This document shows, piece by piece, positions 36,238 to 45,205 of a stretch of DNA of 45,205 bases; position 1 is the stretch's first letter, and every line of letters starts with the position of its first letter. This DNA is from Nocardia pseudovaccinii NBRC 100343 (lineage in GTDB: Bacteria > Actinomycetota > Actinomycetes > Mycobacteriales > Mycobacteriaceae), in NCBI RefSeq assembly GCF_001613225.1, contig NZ_BDBY01000039.1, forward strand, positions 1 to 45,205. The letters run 5' to 3'. The position numbers and the translations under genes were made by a program. Under the pieces are notes generated by a model, which made no database searches, was not told where the DNA came from, and saw nothing but the letters and a program-made list of their open reading frames with translations.

Positions 36238-36912
36238 GTGTTCGACCTGATCTCGAGGTATGACGTCCTCGGCGCCTTCTGGGTGACCATCAAACTGACC
36301 GCGTCGTCGGCGGTCCTCGCCCTGATCCTGGGCACATTCGTCGCCGCGATGCGCGTGTCCCCCGTGCCGGTCGCCCGTTTTCTCGGCGCCGCCTACGTCA
36401 CCATCTTCCGCAATACCCCGCTGACGCTGATCATTGTGTTCTGCTCACTGGGCCTCTACTCCACCATGGGCTGGAAGCTCGCACCGGAGGGCCCGAACTC
36501 GCTGGCGCAGAACAACTTCCGTTACGCCGTACTCGGACTCAGCATCTACACAGCGGCATTCGTGTGCGAGTCATTGCGCTCGGGCATCAACACCGTGCCG
36601 ATGGGCCAGTCCGAGGCGGGCCGCTCACTGGGCTTCACCTTCACGCAGAATCTGCGAATCGTGGTGCTGCCGCAGGCATTCCGCTCGGTCATCGCCCCGC
36701 TCGGCAGCGTGCTGATCGCACTCACCAAGAACTCGACGATCGCCTCGGCGATCGGCGTCGCCGAGGCCGCGACCCTGATGGCCAAGATGAACGAGAACGA
36801 GGCCGCACTGATCACCATCGGCTTCATCTTCGCACTCGGCTTCGTAATCCTGACCCTGCCGACCGGCCTGCTGTTCGGCTGGCTGGCCAAGCGATTCGAG
36901 GTGGCCCGATGA
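36238..36912 (+). CDS. gluC: glutamate ABC transporter permease GluC
   Basis: A 224-residue HisM/GltK-type permease with about five membrane helices (first VTIKLTASSAVLALILGTFVA). The EAA-loop coupling motif reads GQSEAGRSLGFTFTQNLRIVVLPQAFRSVIAPL, which contacts the GluA ATPase. The GTG at 36238 has GGAGGG upstream and sits where the protein-like sequence begins; the longer open frame upstream crosses the hairpin and is not used. Its stop overlaps gluD (ATGA). Confidence 0.92.
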   Translation: MFDLISRYDVLGAFWVTIKLTASSAVLALILGTFVAAMRVSPVPVARFLGAAYVTIFRNTPLTLIIVFCSLGLYSTMGWKLAPEGPNSLAQNNFRYAVLGLSIYTAAFVCESLRSGINTVPMGQSEAGRSLGFTFTQNLRIVVLPQAFRSVIAPLGSVLIALTKNSTIASAIGVAEAATLMAKMNENEAALITIGFIFALGFVILTLPTGLLFGWLAKRFEVAR

Positions 36913-37808
36913 GTTCGGGAGCTTCAGTTCTTTTCGATGCGCCGGGGCCCCGCGCGCGCATTCGCAACTCCATCTATTCGGTCGTCGCGGTTGTCGCGGT
37001 AGTCGCGCTGGGCTGGGTGTTCTACCGCGGCTTCGCCGATAAGGGACAGTTCACCGCGGAGAAGTGGAAGCCGTTCATCGAGGCGGACGTCTGGAAGACC
37101 TATCTGCTGCCCGGTCTGCGCGGCACCCTGGTCGCGGCGCTGCTGTCGATTGTGTTCGCGCTGGTGATCGGCATGGTCTTCGGCATCCTGCGTCTGTCGG
37201 AGCACCGGGTGGTGCGCTGGGTGGCGGGGGCGATCGTCGAGGTCGCCCGGGCCATTCCGGTGCTGATCCTGATGATCTTCCTGTTCTACATCTTCTCCGA
37301 TTACAAGGTGTTCAAGGTCGATCAGCTCGCGCTGTGGGCCGTGGTGATCGCGCTGACGGTCTACAACGGTTCGGTCATCGCCGAAATCGTGCGCGCCGGT
37401 ATCAAATCGCTGCCGAAGGGGCAGACCGAGGCCGCGGTGGCGCTGGGTCTGCGCAAGGGGCAGCTGATGCGGTTGATCCTGCTGCCGCAGGCGATTACCG
37501 CCATGCTGCCCGCCTTGATCTCGCAAATGGTTGTGGCGCTGAAGGATTCGGCGCTCGGTTATCAGATCACCTACCTCGAGATCGTGCGCCAGGGCTCGCA
37601 ACTCGGTGCGGCCGAACGCAATACGGTGCCCGCGCTGATGGTCGTCGCCGTGGTGATGATTCTGCTGAACAGCACGTTGACGATCGTGGCCAATAAGCTG
37701 GAGCAGCGGTTGCGCTCGCGCAAGCGGGCCAAGGGTGCCGCCGTCGTGGCGGCCGACTCGATTCTGGCCGATGCGACTCCGGGAATGGATATCACGCAGA
37801 AGCCGTGA
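36909..37808 (+). CDS. gluD: glutamate ABC transporter permease GluD
   Basis: A 299-residue permease partner of GluC, with a longer N-terminus (membrane helix IYSVVAVVAVVALGWVFY at about 22-39, then an extracytoplasmic segment) and the core helices beginning LLPGLRGTLVAALLSIVFAL. The EAA motif is GQTEAAVALGLRKGQLMRLILLPQAITAM. A basic-Ala-rich tail ends the protein. Together gluA-D form one importer for glutamate. Confidence 0.93.
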   Translation: MSSGASVLFDAPGPRARIRNSIYSVVAVVAVVALGWVFYRGFADKGQFTAEKWKPFIEADVWKTYLLPGLRGTLVAALLSIVFALVIGMVFGILRLSEHRVVRWVAGAIVEVARAIPVLILMIFLFYIFSDYKVFKVDQLALWAVVIALTVYNGSVIAEIVRAGIKSLPKGQTEAAVALGLRKGQLMRLILLPQAITAMLPALISQMVVALKDSALGYQITYLEIVRQGSQLGAAERNTVPALMVVAVVMILLNSTLTIVANKLEQRLRSRKRAKGAAVVAADSILADATPGMDITQKP

Positions 37809-37818
37809 GGCCAGCGGC

Positions 37819-37887
37819 TCTGAGCGTGCACTTCTCGCCTGAATCCGGTAGAAATTGCCGGATTTCGTGGGAAATTGCACGCTCAGA
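37819..37887 (+). terminator. nested inverted repeat after gluD
   Basis: Outer arms TCTGAGCGTGCA (37819-37830) and TGCACGCTCAGA (37876-37887) are perfect 12-bp complements; inside them AATCCGG (37842-37848) pairs with CCGGATT (37858-37864). It starts 11 bp after the gluD stop. It may be the operon terminator or a mobile palindromic repeat unit; its copy number in the genome is unknown. Confidence 0.6.
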
Positions 37888-38016
37888 CCCATTTTCGGGC
37901 TCAGTCGATTTCGTCGGTGTCCTCCGCGATCGCCTTTGCGCCCGCACTATCGCTGTACGGGCGTGCAGCCCACCGGGGTCCTGGTTTCCGACCCCGTCCG
38001 TGTTCGGCCGCAGTGA

Positions 38017-38967
38017 TCAGGACGACGGCACGCTGCTGCGGAGTTCTCCGGTCTCGGGGTGGACCGTGGAGGTGAAAGGTTCGGCGAGCGGGACGGATTC
38101 GGGTGGGTAAGTGGCTGCTGCCACGGCAGTGGCTGCGCGGACGAAGGCGGCCACCGAGGGTGAATGGCAGTTCTGCGGCCACGCTACCGCGAGGGTGGCT
38201 GGTTTCAGGTCGGTGACGGGCCGATAGGCGATGCCGGGGCGGGGGTGGCGGCGGGCGACCGAGGCGGGCGGGAACCAGATGCTGTCGCCGAGTTCGATCA
38301 GGTTGAAGATCTGCGCAAGATCGCGCACTGGACGCGGAGTTCCGGATAACGGGACGAGGCCGTCGCGGTCGGCGTGCGTTCCATCAGGGAGCAATCGACC
38401 GGCCAGGTCGGCCAGGCACAGGGTGGCCCGGGCGGCGAGCGGATCGGAAGCAGCCAGTGCGACCAGGCGGGGTTCGGTGAGCAGCGGTTCGATGTCCAGG
38501 CCGCGGTCGTCGAACGGGGCCGCAAGGAGCGCGACATCCGCACGGCCCTGACGCAATGCTGGGACCTGCTCGCCCCGACCACCCAACACGAACTCAACCG
38601 GGACAGCCGCTTCCTCGAGGCGGTATGTCTCGATGATCTTCGGCAGTAGTCCGGCGTCGTAGTCGGCTTTGAGCGCGAGCCGTATCCCCGGTGCGGGCCT
38701 GCCGACATGCCGGGCACGCTCGGCAGCCGCCGCTACGGCATCGAGTGCGGTCCGCGCGTCGCGGAGCAAAGTCTCGCCGGGCGGGGTGAGCACGACGTGT
38801 CGGGTGGTGCGCTCGAAAAGTTGAACGCCCAGTTGACGTTCCAGTTCCCGGATCGCCCGCGACAGGGGTGGTTGCGCCATCCCCAGTCGGTCGGCTGCGC
38901 GTCCGAAATGCAGTTCCTCCGCGACGGCCACGAAGTATCGGAGTTGGCGAACCTCCAGATCACTCAT
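38017..38967 (-). CDS. LysR-family transcriptional regulator
   Basis: A 316-residue LTTR. The N-terminal winged HTH is canonical: LRYFVAVAEELHFGRAADRLGMAQPPLSRAIRELERQLG, then ERTTRHVVLTPPG. The effector domain (about 93-295) follows, beginning IRLALKADYDAGLLPKII. It is divergent from the NmrA-like oxidoreductase across 96 bp, the classical layout in which the regulator controls its neighbour. The inducer is unknown. The 37888-38016 stretch after it carries nothing I can name. Confidence 0.93.
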   Translation of the reverse strand: MSDLEVRQLRYFVAVAEELHFGRAADRLGMAQPPLSRAIRELERQLGVQLFERTTRHVVLTPPGETLLRDARTALDAVAAAAERARHVGRPAPGIRLALKADYDAGLLPKIIETYRLEEAAVPVEFVLGGRGEQVPALRQGRADVALLAAPFDDRGLDIEPLLTEPRLVALAASDPLAARATLCLADLAGRLLPDGTHADRDGLVPLSGTPRPVRDLAQIFNLIELGDSIWFPPASVARRHPRPGIAYRPVTDLKPATLAVAWPQNCHSPSVAAFVRAATAVAAATYPPESVPLAEPFTSTVHPETGELRSSVPSS

Positions 38968-39063
38968 ATCCCCACGGTATCAACGCTTATCGGATCGGTC
39001 CTTCAGGTTCGGTGCCGCGCCGACTTGACTTGCCAGTGCCAAATCACTCGAGCAGAGGTTGTC

Positions 39064-39948
39064 ATGATCGTTGTTACTGCCCCGACCGGCACCATCGGCC
39101 GTCAGGTTCTTCCGCATCTCCTCGATCGGGGCGCGCCGGTCCGCGTTATCGCGCGTGATCCCGCACGCCTGCCCGTGCACATCCGCGAGCACGTCGAAGT
39201 CGTGACCGGATCGCACAGCGATATTGAGGTCGTCACCCAGGCGTTCGCCGATGCCGACGCCGTGTTCTGGTTGCTGCCTCCGGTTCATCGCGGAGCGAGC
39301 CTCGATGCCGCGGTTCTGGGTTTCACACGGCCCGCGTGCGAGGCATTCAAGAGTCAAGGTGTCGAGCGAGTGGTCGGCGTCTCGTCCATTGGTCGCGGGT
39401 CAGCGGTGGTCGGAAACGCCGGACTGGTCACAGCGTCGCTGGCCATGGACGACCTGATAGCGAGCACGGGCGTGAACTACCGAGCGCTGACTATGCCCTC
39501 GTTCATGGACAATCTGCTTCGCCAAGTCGATGCGATCAAGAACCAGGGCATGTTCTTCGCACCGCTGTCTCCCGACCTGAAACGCCCCACCTGCGCGACC
39601 CGCGATATCGCCGCCGTCGCCGCCGAACTGCTGCTCGACGACTCGTGGGACGGATACGACAGCGTTCCCGTACTCGGCCCAGAGGACTTGTCCAACAACG
39701 ACATGGCGCGAATCATGTCCGAAGTACTCGGCCGCCCGATCAGGTTCCAACAAGTCTCCAGCGCGGCCTACAAAGCCACCATGCTCGAATCCGGCATGTC
39801 CGAGGCCATGGCCCAGGGCATGTACGACATGCTGGAGGCAAAGGAGAACGGCCTCGACAACGCCGAACCCCGCACTCCCCGAGCCACGACTCCGACCACC
39901 TTCCGCCAATGGTGCGAAGAAGTCCTCGCCCCCGCCCTCCGCAACTAA
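39064..39948 (+). CDS. NmrA-like NAD(P)-binding oxidoreductase
   Basis: A 294-residue atypical short-chain dehydrogenase. The nucleotide-binding TGTIGRQVLPHLL motif (about 8-20) starts the Rossmann fold and HVEVVTGSHSD marks the next strand pair. Strand AVFWLLPP and the VVGVSSIGRGS region align with NmrA/azoreductase-type relatives such as QorB-like proteins. The catalytic YxxxK of classical SDRs is absent at the usual place. ATG 39064 is used because upstream sequence belongs to the regulatory gap; a -35-like TTGACT at 39025-39030 lies there, without a clear -10. It is probably controlled by the divergent LysR gene. Confidence 0.87.
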   Translation: MIVVTAPTGTIGRQVLPHLLDRGAPVRVIARDPARLPVHIREHVEVVTGSHSDIEVVTQAFADADAVFWLLPPVHRGASLDAAVLGFTRPACEAFKSQGVERVVGVSSIGRGSAVVGNAGLVTASLAMDDLIASTGVNYRALTMPSFMDNLLRQVDAIKNQGMFFAPLSPDLKRPTCATRDIAAVAAELLLDDSWDGYDSVPVLGPEDLSNNDMARIMSEVLGRPIRFQQVSSAAYKATMLESGMSEAMAQGMYDMLEAKENGLDNAEPRTPRATTPTTFRQWCEEVLAPALRN

Positions 39949-40095
39949 CCCGGCCCGGCCTCACTGAGGCTGCTGCCGCATGTTTTCGCCCGGCGAATTC
40001 GTGCGCGGTGCGAGGAAAGAAAGGCCGCGCGGCGCGGTTTCTGTAGCCGATACCGCACCATGCCGACCCGCCGGACAGCCGGGCACAGCAGACGC

Positions 40096-41088
40096 TCAGT
40101 CGAGGTCCGGTGCGTCGAACTGGGCCTGTGCCAGTTCGGCTTTCACCACGGTGAAGGCGGTGGATTGGTTGTAGCCGCGGCGGGCGAGCATAGAGACGAG
40201 GCGGCGGATTGTTTTGTCACGGTCCAGGTTTGCGGGCATGGTGCGTAGTTTGCGGCGGACCAGTTCGGTGGCGCGTTGTTCCTCGTCGTCGGCGGTGATG
40301 GCGTCGAGGGCGCAGGCGGCGTCGGATTGGGAGACGCCTTTGCGGCGGAGTTCTTGGGCGAGAGCCTGTTTGCCCTTGCCGGAGAAGGTGTGGCGGGACT
40401 GGACCCATTGTTCGGCGAAGGCAGCGTCGTCGATCAGGCCGACCTCGGTGAAGCGGTCGAGGGCACGTTCGGTGATCTCGGGCGTAAAGCCCTTGGCCGC
40501 GAGACGTTGCGCCAGTTCGGCACGGCTGCGGGCGCGGACGGCGAGCAGGCGAAGACACGCCTCCTTCGCCTGCTCGACCGTCCCGCCTTGGGGAGTGTGC
40601 TCCGCACGGGACCGGTTCGCACCGGTGCCCGTCGAGGACACACCCTCCTCGGATCCAGCCGCCACCGGATCCGCCCATCGGCCTTCGGAACTCTGTAAGT
40701 CAGCCGAGTGGGAGTCGTTGCGCCGGAACTCGTTCCGGCGCCCGCGACCGCGCCGGGACCCAGTCGAGCGCGCCCGCTGCGGATCGGGCGCGCTCGACCG
40801 AGTTCCCATGATGTCCGAATCGGCCAAACCACCTTCGGCCAACCGGACCCGCTTATCCCCCTGCCCCCTCCCCCGAAAACCCGATCCCTCCGAATCCCCC
40901 TCATCGCCCTCGGACCAATGCACCCGCCCCGGTTCGGACTCGTCCGAACCGGATCCGGCGGGGGTCTGGATGGGTGGGCGGCCTGAGGCGGAGAGTAGTT
41001 CGTTCAGGCGGTGGCGGACCTCGGTTACAGGGTCGGGCCGCGTTGTATCGGATGCGGGCCGGGTGGGGTGTGGGCGCCGAGGGGTCAT
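40096..41088 (-). CDS. recX: RecX with long N-terminal extension
   Basis: A 330-residue protein whose last 160 residues are a complete RecX: EACLRLLAVRARSRAELAQRLAAKG, RFTEVGLIDDAAFAEQWVQ, ELRRKGVSQ and RLVSMLARRGYNQSTAF. RecX restrains RecA filament growth. The first 170 residues are an Arg/Ser/Gly/Glu-rich disordered extension (for example STGSRRGRGRRNEFRRND) not found in ordinary RecX proteins. The gene starts 4 bp after the recA stop, so the two are co-transcribed. The 147-bp gap to the convergent NmrA-like gene has only a minor hairpin. Confidence 0.93.
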   Translation of the reverse strand: MTPRRPHPTRPASDTTRPDPVTEVRHRLNELLSASGRPPIQTPAGSGSDESEPGRVHWSEGDEGDSEGSGFRGRGQGDKRVRLAEGGLADSDIMGTRSSAPDPQRARSTGSRRGRGRRNEFRRNDSHSADLQSSEGRWADPVAAGSEEGVSSTGTGANRSRAEHTPQGGTVEQAKEACLRLLAVRARSRAELAQRLAAKGFTPEITERALDRFTEVGLIDDAAFAEQWVQSRHTFSGKGKQALAQELRRKGVSQSDAACALDAITADDEEQRATELVRRKLRTMPANLDRDKTIRRLVSMLARRGYNQSTAFTVVKAELAQAQFDAPDLD

Positions 41089-41092
41089 CGGA

Positions 41093-42139
<1,047 letters not shown>

Positions 42140-42187
42140 ATCCTGATCCCCTTCTCGACGGGTAAGTCTCGTTCTTGGTTGGCGCCC

Positions 42188-42210
42188 ACATTAGAGGGCG
42201 GCACCGACAA
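42188..42210 (-). promoter_or_regulatory. recA RecA-NDp (PafBC-type) promoter
   Basis: On the minus strand TTGTCGGTG, 8 bp, TAATGT, an exact match to the tTGTCRGTG-N8-TAnnnT motif of the LexA-independent DNA-damage promoter of actinobacteria. It lies 49-71 bp before the recA start. Confidence 0.88.
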
Positions 42211-42230
42211 GTTCTGGCGACCAGCCTAGA

Positions 42231-42244
42231 CGAACAGATGTTCG
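42231..42244. promoter_or_regulatory. LexA (SOS) box upstream of recA
   Basis: CGAAC-AGAT-GTTCG: a perfect GAAC-N4-GTTC palindrome, the actinobacterial LexA site. It lies about 20 bp upstream of the PafBC-type promoter, so recA has both SOS and LexA-independent control. Confidence 0.88.
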
Positions 42245-42348
42245 AGTCAAGCGACGCGCCCGGCAACACGCGCCCCGAACTTCCCGGACACGGCTACCGC
42301 CGCGCTACAGCCGCTCGCAGCCCCTTTCCGGACGCCGAACACCCGACC

Positions 42349-43371
42349 TCACCGAACCAGCGAGATCCGATCACTGTCCAGCAATGTCTGCGCCTGCTTG
42401 TACACCCGCAACGCAGGGGTCACCTCCACATCGGCGATCCCGTCGAGTGCACCCAGCCGCTGCGTGAGATACCGATAGAGGTGCGCGGTATCGCGGCATA
42501 TCAACGACGCCATCAGGTTGGTCGGCCCCGTGGTCGCGGCGATGAAGACGATCTCCGGATGGGTTGCCATCGCGGTGCCCACCGCCTCGAGATCCGCCGG
42601 TCGCGTGCGCAGCCACAGCGCCGCCCGCACGGCGTATCCCATCCGTTCGACCGCGAAATCGAGATCGAAGTACAGCACTCGCGATTCGACGAGTTCGGCC
42701 ATGCGCCGCGCCACTTTCGTTGCGGTCCAGCCGATTTCGGCGGCAATCTGGGCATAGGGCGCGCGTCCGTCGCGACCGAGCAGCGCCAGCATCGCCTCAT
42801 CCTGCGCCGAAAGTTCCACCGGCGCTTCCGGCCCCGTATCGGCCCGCCACGACGGCCGTGGGCCGAGGTCGCGCAATTGCGCAGCCGTGAACAGGTGCCG
42901 GAAATCCGGCCACTCCTCGTCGAGCGGGAAGCGGTGGATCACCTCATGGGCCGTCAGTCCGATCACTTGACTGGCCTGGGGCAACATCTGCATCAACAGC
43001 TTGTCGCGCCGCTCGATCGAGCGCGGCCTGCTCACGCAGGTCACCTCGGATCCGGTGGCCGACAAGGTGACCCAGCTCAGATCCGGAAACCGCGCCAGTG
43101 ATTCGGCCAGCCGCACCGCCTTGTCCGGAGTCGACCGAAGCCGGATCACCCAGCGCGCATGCCCGAGCGGCACCACGTTGACCTGCCCCGCCACATGCAG
43201 GATGCCGCGCTGCCGCAGCGATCGGTAGCGCCGCGCCACCGTCTGCTCCGAAACCCCGAGGATGGCGCCGAGCTTGGCGAACGGGATGCGCGCATCGGTC
43301 ACCAGCGCGTGCAGGATCTGCTTCTCGAGGACATCGAGTACGGAGGAATCCGTGCTGTCTTCGGACTGCAT
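42349..43371 (-). CDS. AsnC/Lrp-family regulator with duplicated HTH-ligand domains
   Basis: A 340-residue protein, about twice the usual AsnC length. HTH 1 is at about 14-55 (VLEKQILHALVTDARIPFAKLGAILGVSEQTVARRYRSL) followed by a first ligand-like domain; HTH 2 is at about 193-230 (LSAQDEAMLALLGRDGRAPYAQIAAEIG) followed by a second AsnC ligand domain (about 245-325). It is therefore a tandem-fused Lrp regulator. It is divergent from the MFS transporter with 97 bp between, which it probably regulates. A purine-rich ribosome site is lacking before the ATG. Confidence 0.87.
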   Translation of the reverse strand: MQSEDSTDSSVLDVLEKQILHALVTDARIPFAKLGAILGVSEQTVARRYRSLRQRGILHVAGQVNVVPLGHARWVIRLRSTPDKAVRLAESLARFPDLSWVTLSATGSEVTCVSRPRSIERRDKLLMQMLPQASQVIGLTAHEVIHRFPLDEEWPDFRHLFTAAQLRDLGPRPSWRADTGPEAPVELSAQDEAMLALLGRDGRAPYAQIAAEIGWTATKVARRMAELVESRVLYFDLDFAVERMGYAVRAALWLRTRPADLEAVGTAMATHPEIVFIAATTGPTNLMASLICRDTAHLYRYLTQRLGALDGIADVEVTPALRVYKQAQTLLDSDRISLVR

Positions 43372-43386
43372 AGGAGGAATCTAACG

Positions 43387-43408
43387 CACATGGCCACGTG
43401 ACTATGTG
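43387..43408. promoter_or_regulatory. possible operator between the Lrp-type and MFS genes
   Basis: CACAT, 12 bp, ATGTG inverted repeat, enclosing CCACGTG. Centrally placed in the divergent gap, as expected for a regulator controlling both genes; short arms make it tentative. Confidence 0.35.
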
Positions 43409-43468
43409 GATATCAACGCCTGCCGCACCCTGAGTGTCGATATCGTTCGAATCGCCTCGGAGGCTCCC

Positions 43469-44875
43469 GTGAGGAAATGGCTGCCCTTATTCGCCGCGTG
43501 CCTGGGCACGCTGATGCTGCTCATCGACGTCACCATCGTCAATGTCGCGCTTCCCGACATCGCCGCCGATCTCGGCACCGGTCTGTCCGGACTGCAGTGG
43601 GTGATGGACGGATACGCGCTCGCGCTGGCCGCGCTGCTGCTGGTGCTCGGTTCGCTGGCCGATCGGGTCGGCGCGAAGCGCGCCTATCTCGCCGGACTCG
43701 TCATTTTCGCGATCGCATCGCTGATCTGCGGGATCGCCGATACCTCGGCGAGTCTCATTGCGGCGCGCGCACTTCAAGGCATCGGCGGGGCCGCGATGTT
43801 CGCGACCACCCTGTCGCTGCTGCACTCCACCTACACCGGCCGTGATCGGGGTGTCGCCTTCGGCGTCTGGGGTGCGGTGTCGGGTGCGGCGGCCGGGATC
43901 GGTGTGGTGCTCGGCGGTGTGCTCACCGAGGCACTGTCGTGGCGGTGGATCTTCTTCGTCAACCTGCCGATCGCGGTACTGGCGATCGTGTTGACCGCCG
44001 TCGTGTTCCAGCCGTCGCCACGGCAGGCGGATCGGGCCATCGATGTGCCCGGCATGCTCGCTTTCGCGACCGCCGCGACGGCGGTCACCTACGGTGTCAT
44101 CCGCGGCGGCGAACACGGCTGGTCCGATGGTCCTACGCTGCTCGCCCTGGCGCTCGGCGCGCTCGCGCTGCTGGCCTTCGTATTCGTCGAATCCCGCAGC
44201 GCGGCAGCGATGTTTCCGCTGGCACTGCTCGGCAATCGCAACTTCCGGGCCACCCTTGTCTCCGCATCCGGCCAGACGTTCGCCGCCTTCGCCGCCACAC
44301 CCCTGATTTCGCTCTGGCTGCAGCAGCAGTTGCATATGTCACCGATGCACGCCGGACTGGCCATGCTGCCGATGGCGGCGACAGCGTTCGTGGTCGCCGG
44401 TGCCTTCGGCAAACTGCTGCACGATGTTTCGCCGAAGTGGACGATCGGAGCCGGTCTGGTGCTGGTCGGTATCGGTACCGGACTGCTCACTACCATTGAC
44501 GCCGAATCATCTTGGGCCGCAATGGTTCCCGGATTCGTAGTGATCGGTGCGGGCATCGGCGTCAACGCACCCGCGCTGGTCGCGGTGGGGATGGCGGCGG
44601 TGCCGCCGCAGCAGGGCGGGATCGCCGCAGGCGCGGTGAATACCGCACGACAGCTCGGTCTCGCTCTCGGAGTCGCGGTGCTGGGCACCGTATTCCGCGA
44701 AGTCGCCGATGACAGTCGTCCGATGACATTGTCGCGTTTCGTGGATGGCTTGGATGCGGCATTCGGCGTCGCGGCCGGAGTCGGAATCGTATTCGGAGTG
44801 ATCGCATTCGGGCTGCTCCACCGTCCGCGTCAGGTCGCCGATGCCCCCGTCCAGCCGGAGACCGTCGCAGCCTGA
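43469..44875 (+). CDS. MFS transporter, DHA2 (EmrB/QacA) drug-efflux type
   Basis: A 468-residue 14-helix major facilitator. The first helix LLIDVTIVNVALPDIAADLG carries the DHA2 motif D1 with Asp, the A-motif between helices 2 and 3 is GSLADRVGAKRAYL, and motif C of drug/H+ antiporters is seen in GAVSGAAAGIGVVLGGVLTE. Substrates are typically hydrophobic cations or antibiotics, but cannot be specified. GTG 43469 has GGAGG six bases upstream. The C-terminus is short and polar. It ends near a strong hairpin (44904-44971). Confidence 0.92.
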   Translation: MRKWLPLFAACLGTLMLLIDVTIVNVALPDIAADLGTGLSGLQWVMDGYALALAALLLVLGSLADRVGAKRAYLAGLVIFAIASLICGIADTSASLIAARALQGIGGAAMFATTLSLLHSTYTGRDRGVAFGVWGAVSGAAAGIGVVLGGVLTEALSWRWIFFVNLPIAVLAIVLTAVVFQPSPRQADRAIDVPGMLAFATAATAVTYGVIRGGEHGWSDGPTLLALALGALALLAFVFVESRSAAAMFPLALLGNRNFRATLVSASGQTFAAFAATPLISLWLQQQLHMSPMHAGLAMLPMAATAFVVAGAFGKLLHDVSPKWTIGAGLVLVGIGTGLLTTIDAESSWAAMVPGFVVIGAGIGVNAPALVAVGMAAVPPQQGGIAAGAVNTARQLGLALGVAVLGTVFREVADDSRPMTLSRFVDGLDAAFGVAAGVGIVFGVIAFGLLHRPRQVADAPVQPETVAA

Positions 44876-44903
44876 GGCCCACCGGCGCGATCATCAGGCA
44901 AGG

Positions 44904-44971
44904 CCGGGCACCCCATACACCAACCGGGCACTCCGCACACGCGGCGCCCGGTCCGGCAACGGGGTGCCCGG
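44904..44971. terminator. nested hairpin between convergent MFS and DUF1348 genes
   Basis: CCGGGCACCCC (44904-44914) pairs with GGGGTGCCCGG (44961-44971), and inside, ACCGGGC (44923-44929) pairs with GCCCGGT (44946-44952). Located in the 106-bp gap between converging genes, it can act in both directions. Confidence 0.78.
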
Positions 44972-44981
44972 CACCGACGAT

Positions 44982-45205
44982 TTACTGCTGCGGCAGAACG
45001 GATTCGTCGCCTTCCGGGCGCGGGCCGGGGATGCGGCGGTCGGATTCGTCGATGCGGACATCGTTGATGCTGGCCTCGCGGCGCGACATCAGGCCTTCCG
45101 GGGTGAACTCCCATTGCTCATTGCCGTAACTGCGCCACCACTGGCCGGATTCGTCATGCCATTCGTACTGGAATCGGACCGCGATGCGGTTTCCTTCGAA
45201 CGCCC
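44982..45205 (-). CDS. DUF1348 (SnoaL-like/NTF2 fold) protein, 5'-partial
   Basis: Only the last 74 residues or so are in the window; the start lies beyond the right edge. The readable part ([19 protein letters not shown], then [30 protein letters not shown] and [13 protein letters not shown]) is the characteristic C-terminal block of DUF1348 proteins of about 150 residues, which have the NTF2/SnoaL fold and no defined function. Stop TAA at 44982-44984. Confidence 0.83.
   Translation of the reverse strand, partial: AFEGNRIAVRFQYEWHDESGQWWRSYGNEQWEFTPEGLMSRREASINDVRIDESDRRIPGPRPEGDESVLPQQ

Overview
The window comes from a high-GC, mycolic-acid-containing actinomycete, most likely Nocardia or a close relative. 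The evidence is an mce operon tail, an antigen-85-like mycolyltransferase, actinobacterial recA control sites, and a core gene order that I recall from Mycobacterium tuberculosis Rv2724c-Rv2737c (fadE20, hflX, dapF, miaA, Rv2728c, Rv2731, Rv2732c, miaB, recX, recA), with a gluABCD glutamate importer between miaB and recX as I recall for corynebacteria. No database search was possible; the genus is an inference.

Layout. 1-3118: end of an mce operon; the first gene (mceD position) is cut by the window edge and carries two apparent single-base deletions, followed by mceE (lipoprotein) and mceF. 3274-5367: a methyltransferase, a gamma-glutamylcyclotransferase-fold protein and a decayed minus-strand gene containing a 7-bp tandem repeat. 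5368-12583: accessory block with a receiver-like regulator, a ThiF/E1-like enzyme translationally coupled to a PaaK-like AMP ligase, and a 1264-residue HTH-nSTAND-TM-WD40 protein. The two promoter gaps of this block share a 20-bp element made of 9-bp direct repeats. 12631-17002: hydrolase, FadE20-like acyl-CoA dehydrogenase, mycolyltransferase-like esterase and acyltransferase. 17136-23985: core genes hflX, dapF, an SpoU-type RNA methylase, miaA, an Rv2728c-like gene and a DUF349 gene.

24300-30605 is a complete Tn3-family transposon, delimited by 60-bp inverted repeats (58/60 identical) and a 5-bp target duplication GATAC on both sides. It contains tnpA (one apparent frameshift between the catalytic residues), a res site, a serine resolvase, and a two-gene cargo: a FAD oxidoreductase overlapping an ECF41-type sigma factor gene, preceded by a sequence that resembles the ECF41 promoter. 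The element sits between the Rv2731-like and Rv2732c-like genes, beside a non-coding region of degenerate direct repeats (30606-31354).

31355-37887: Rv2732c-like membrane protein with a long repetitive disordered N-terminus, miaB, then gluABCD with a strong hairpin between gluB and gluC. 38017-39948: divergent LysR regulator and NmrA-like oxidoreductase. 40096-42244: recX and recA, with both a PafBC-type (RecA-NDp) promoter and a LexA box upstream. 42349-45205: AsnC/Lrp-type regulator divergent from a drug-efflux-type MFS transporter, then a partial DUF1348 gene. The most distinctive features are the transposon carrying a self-contained sigma-factor switch and the nSTAND-WD40/AMP-ligase/ThiF block with its shared operator-like element.
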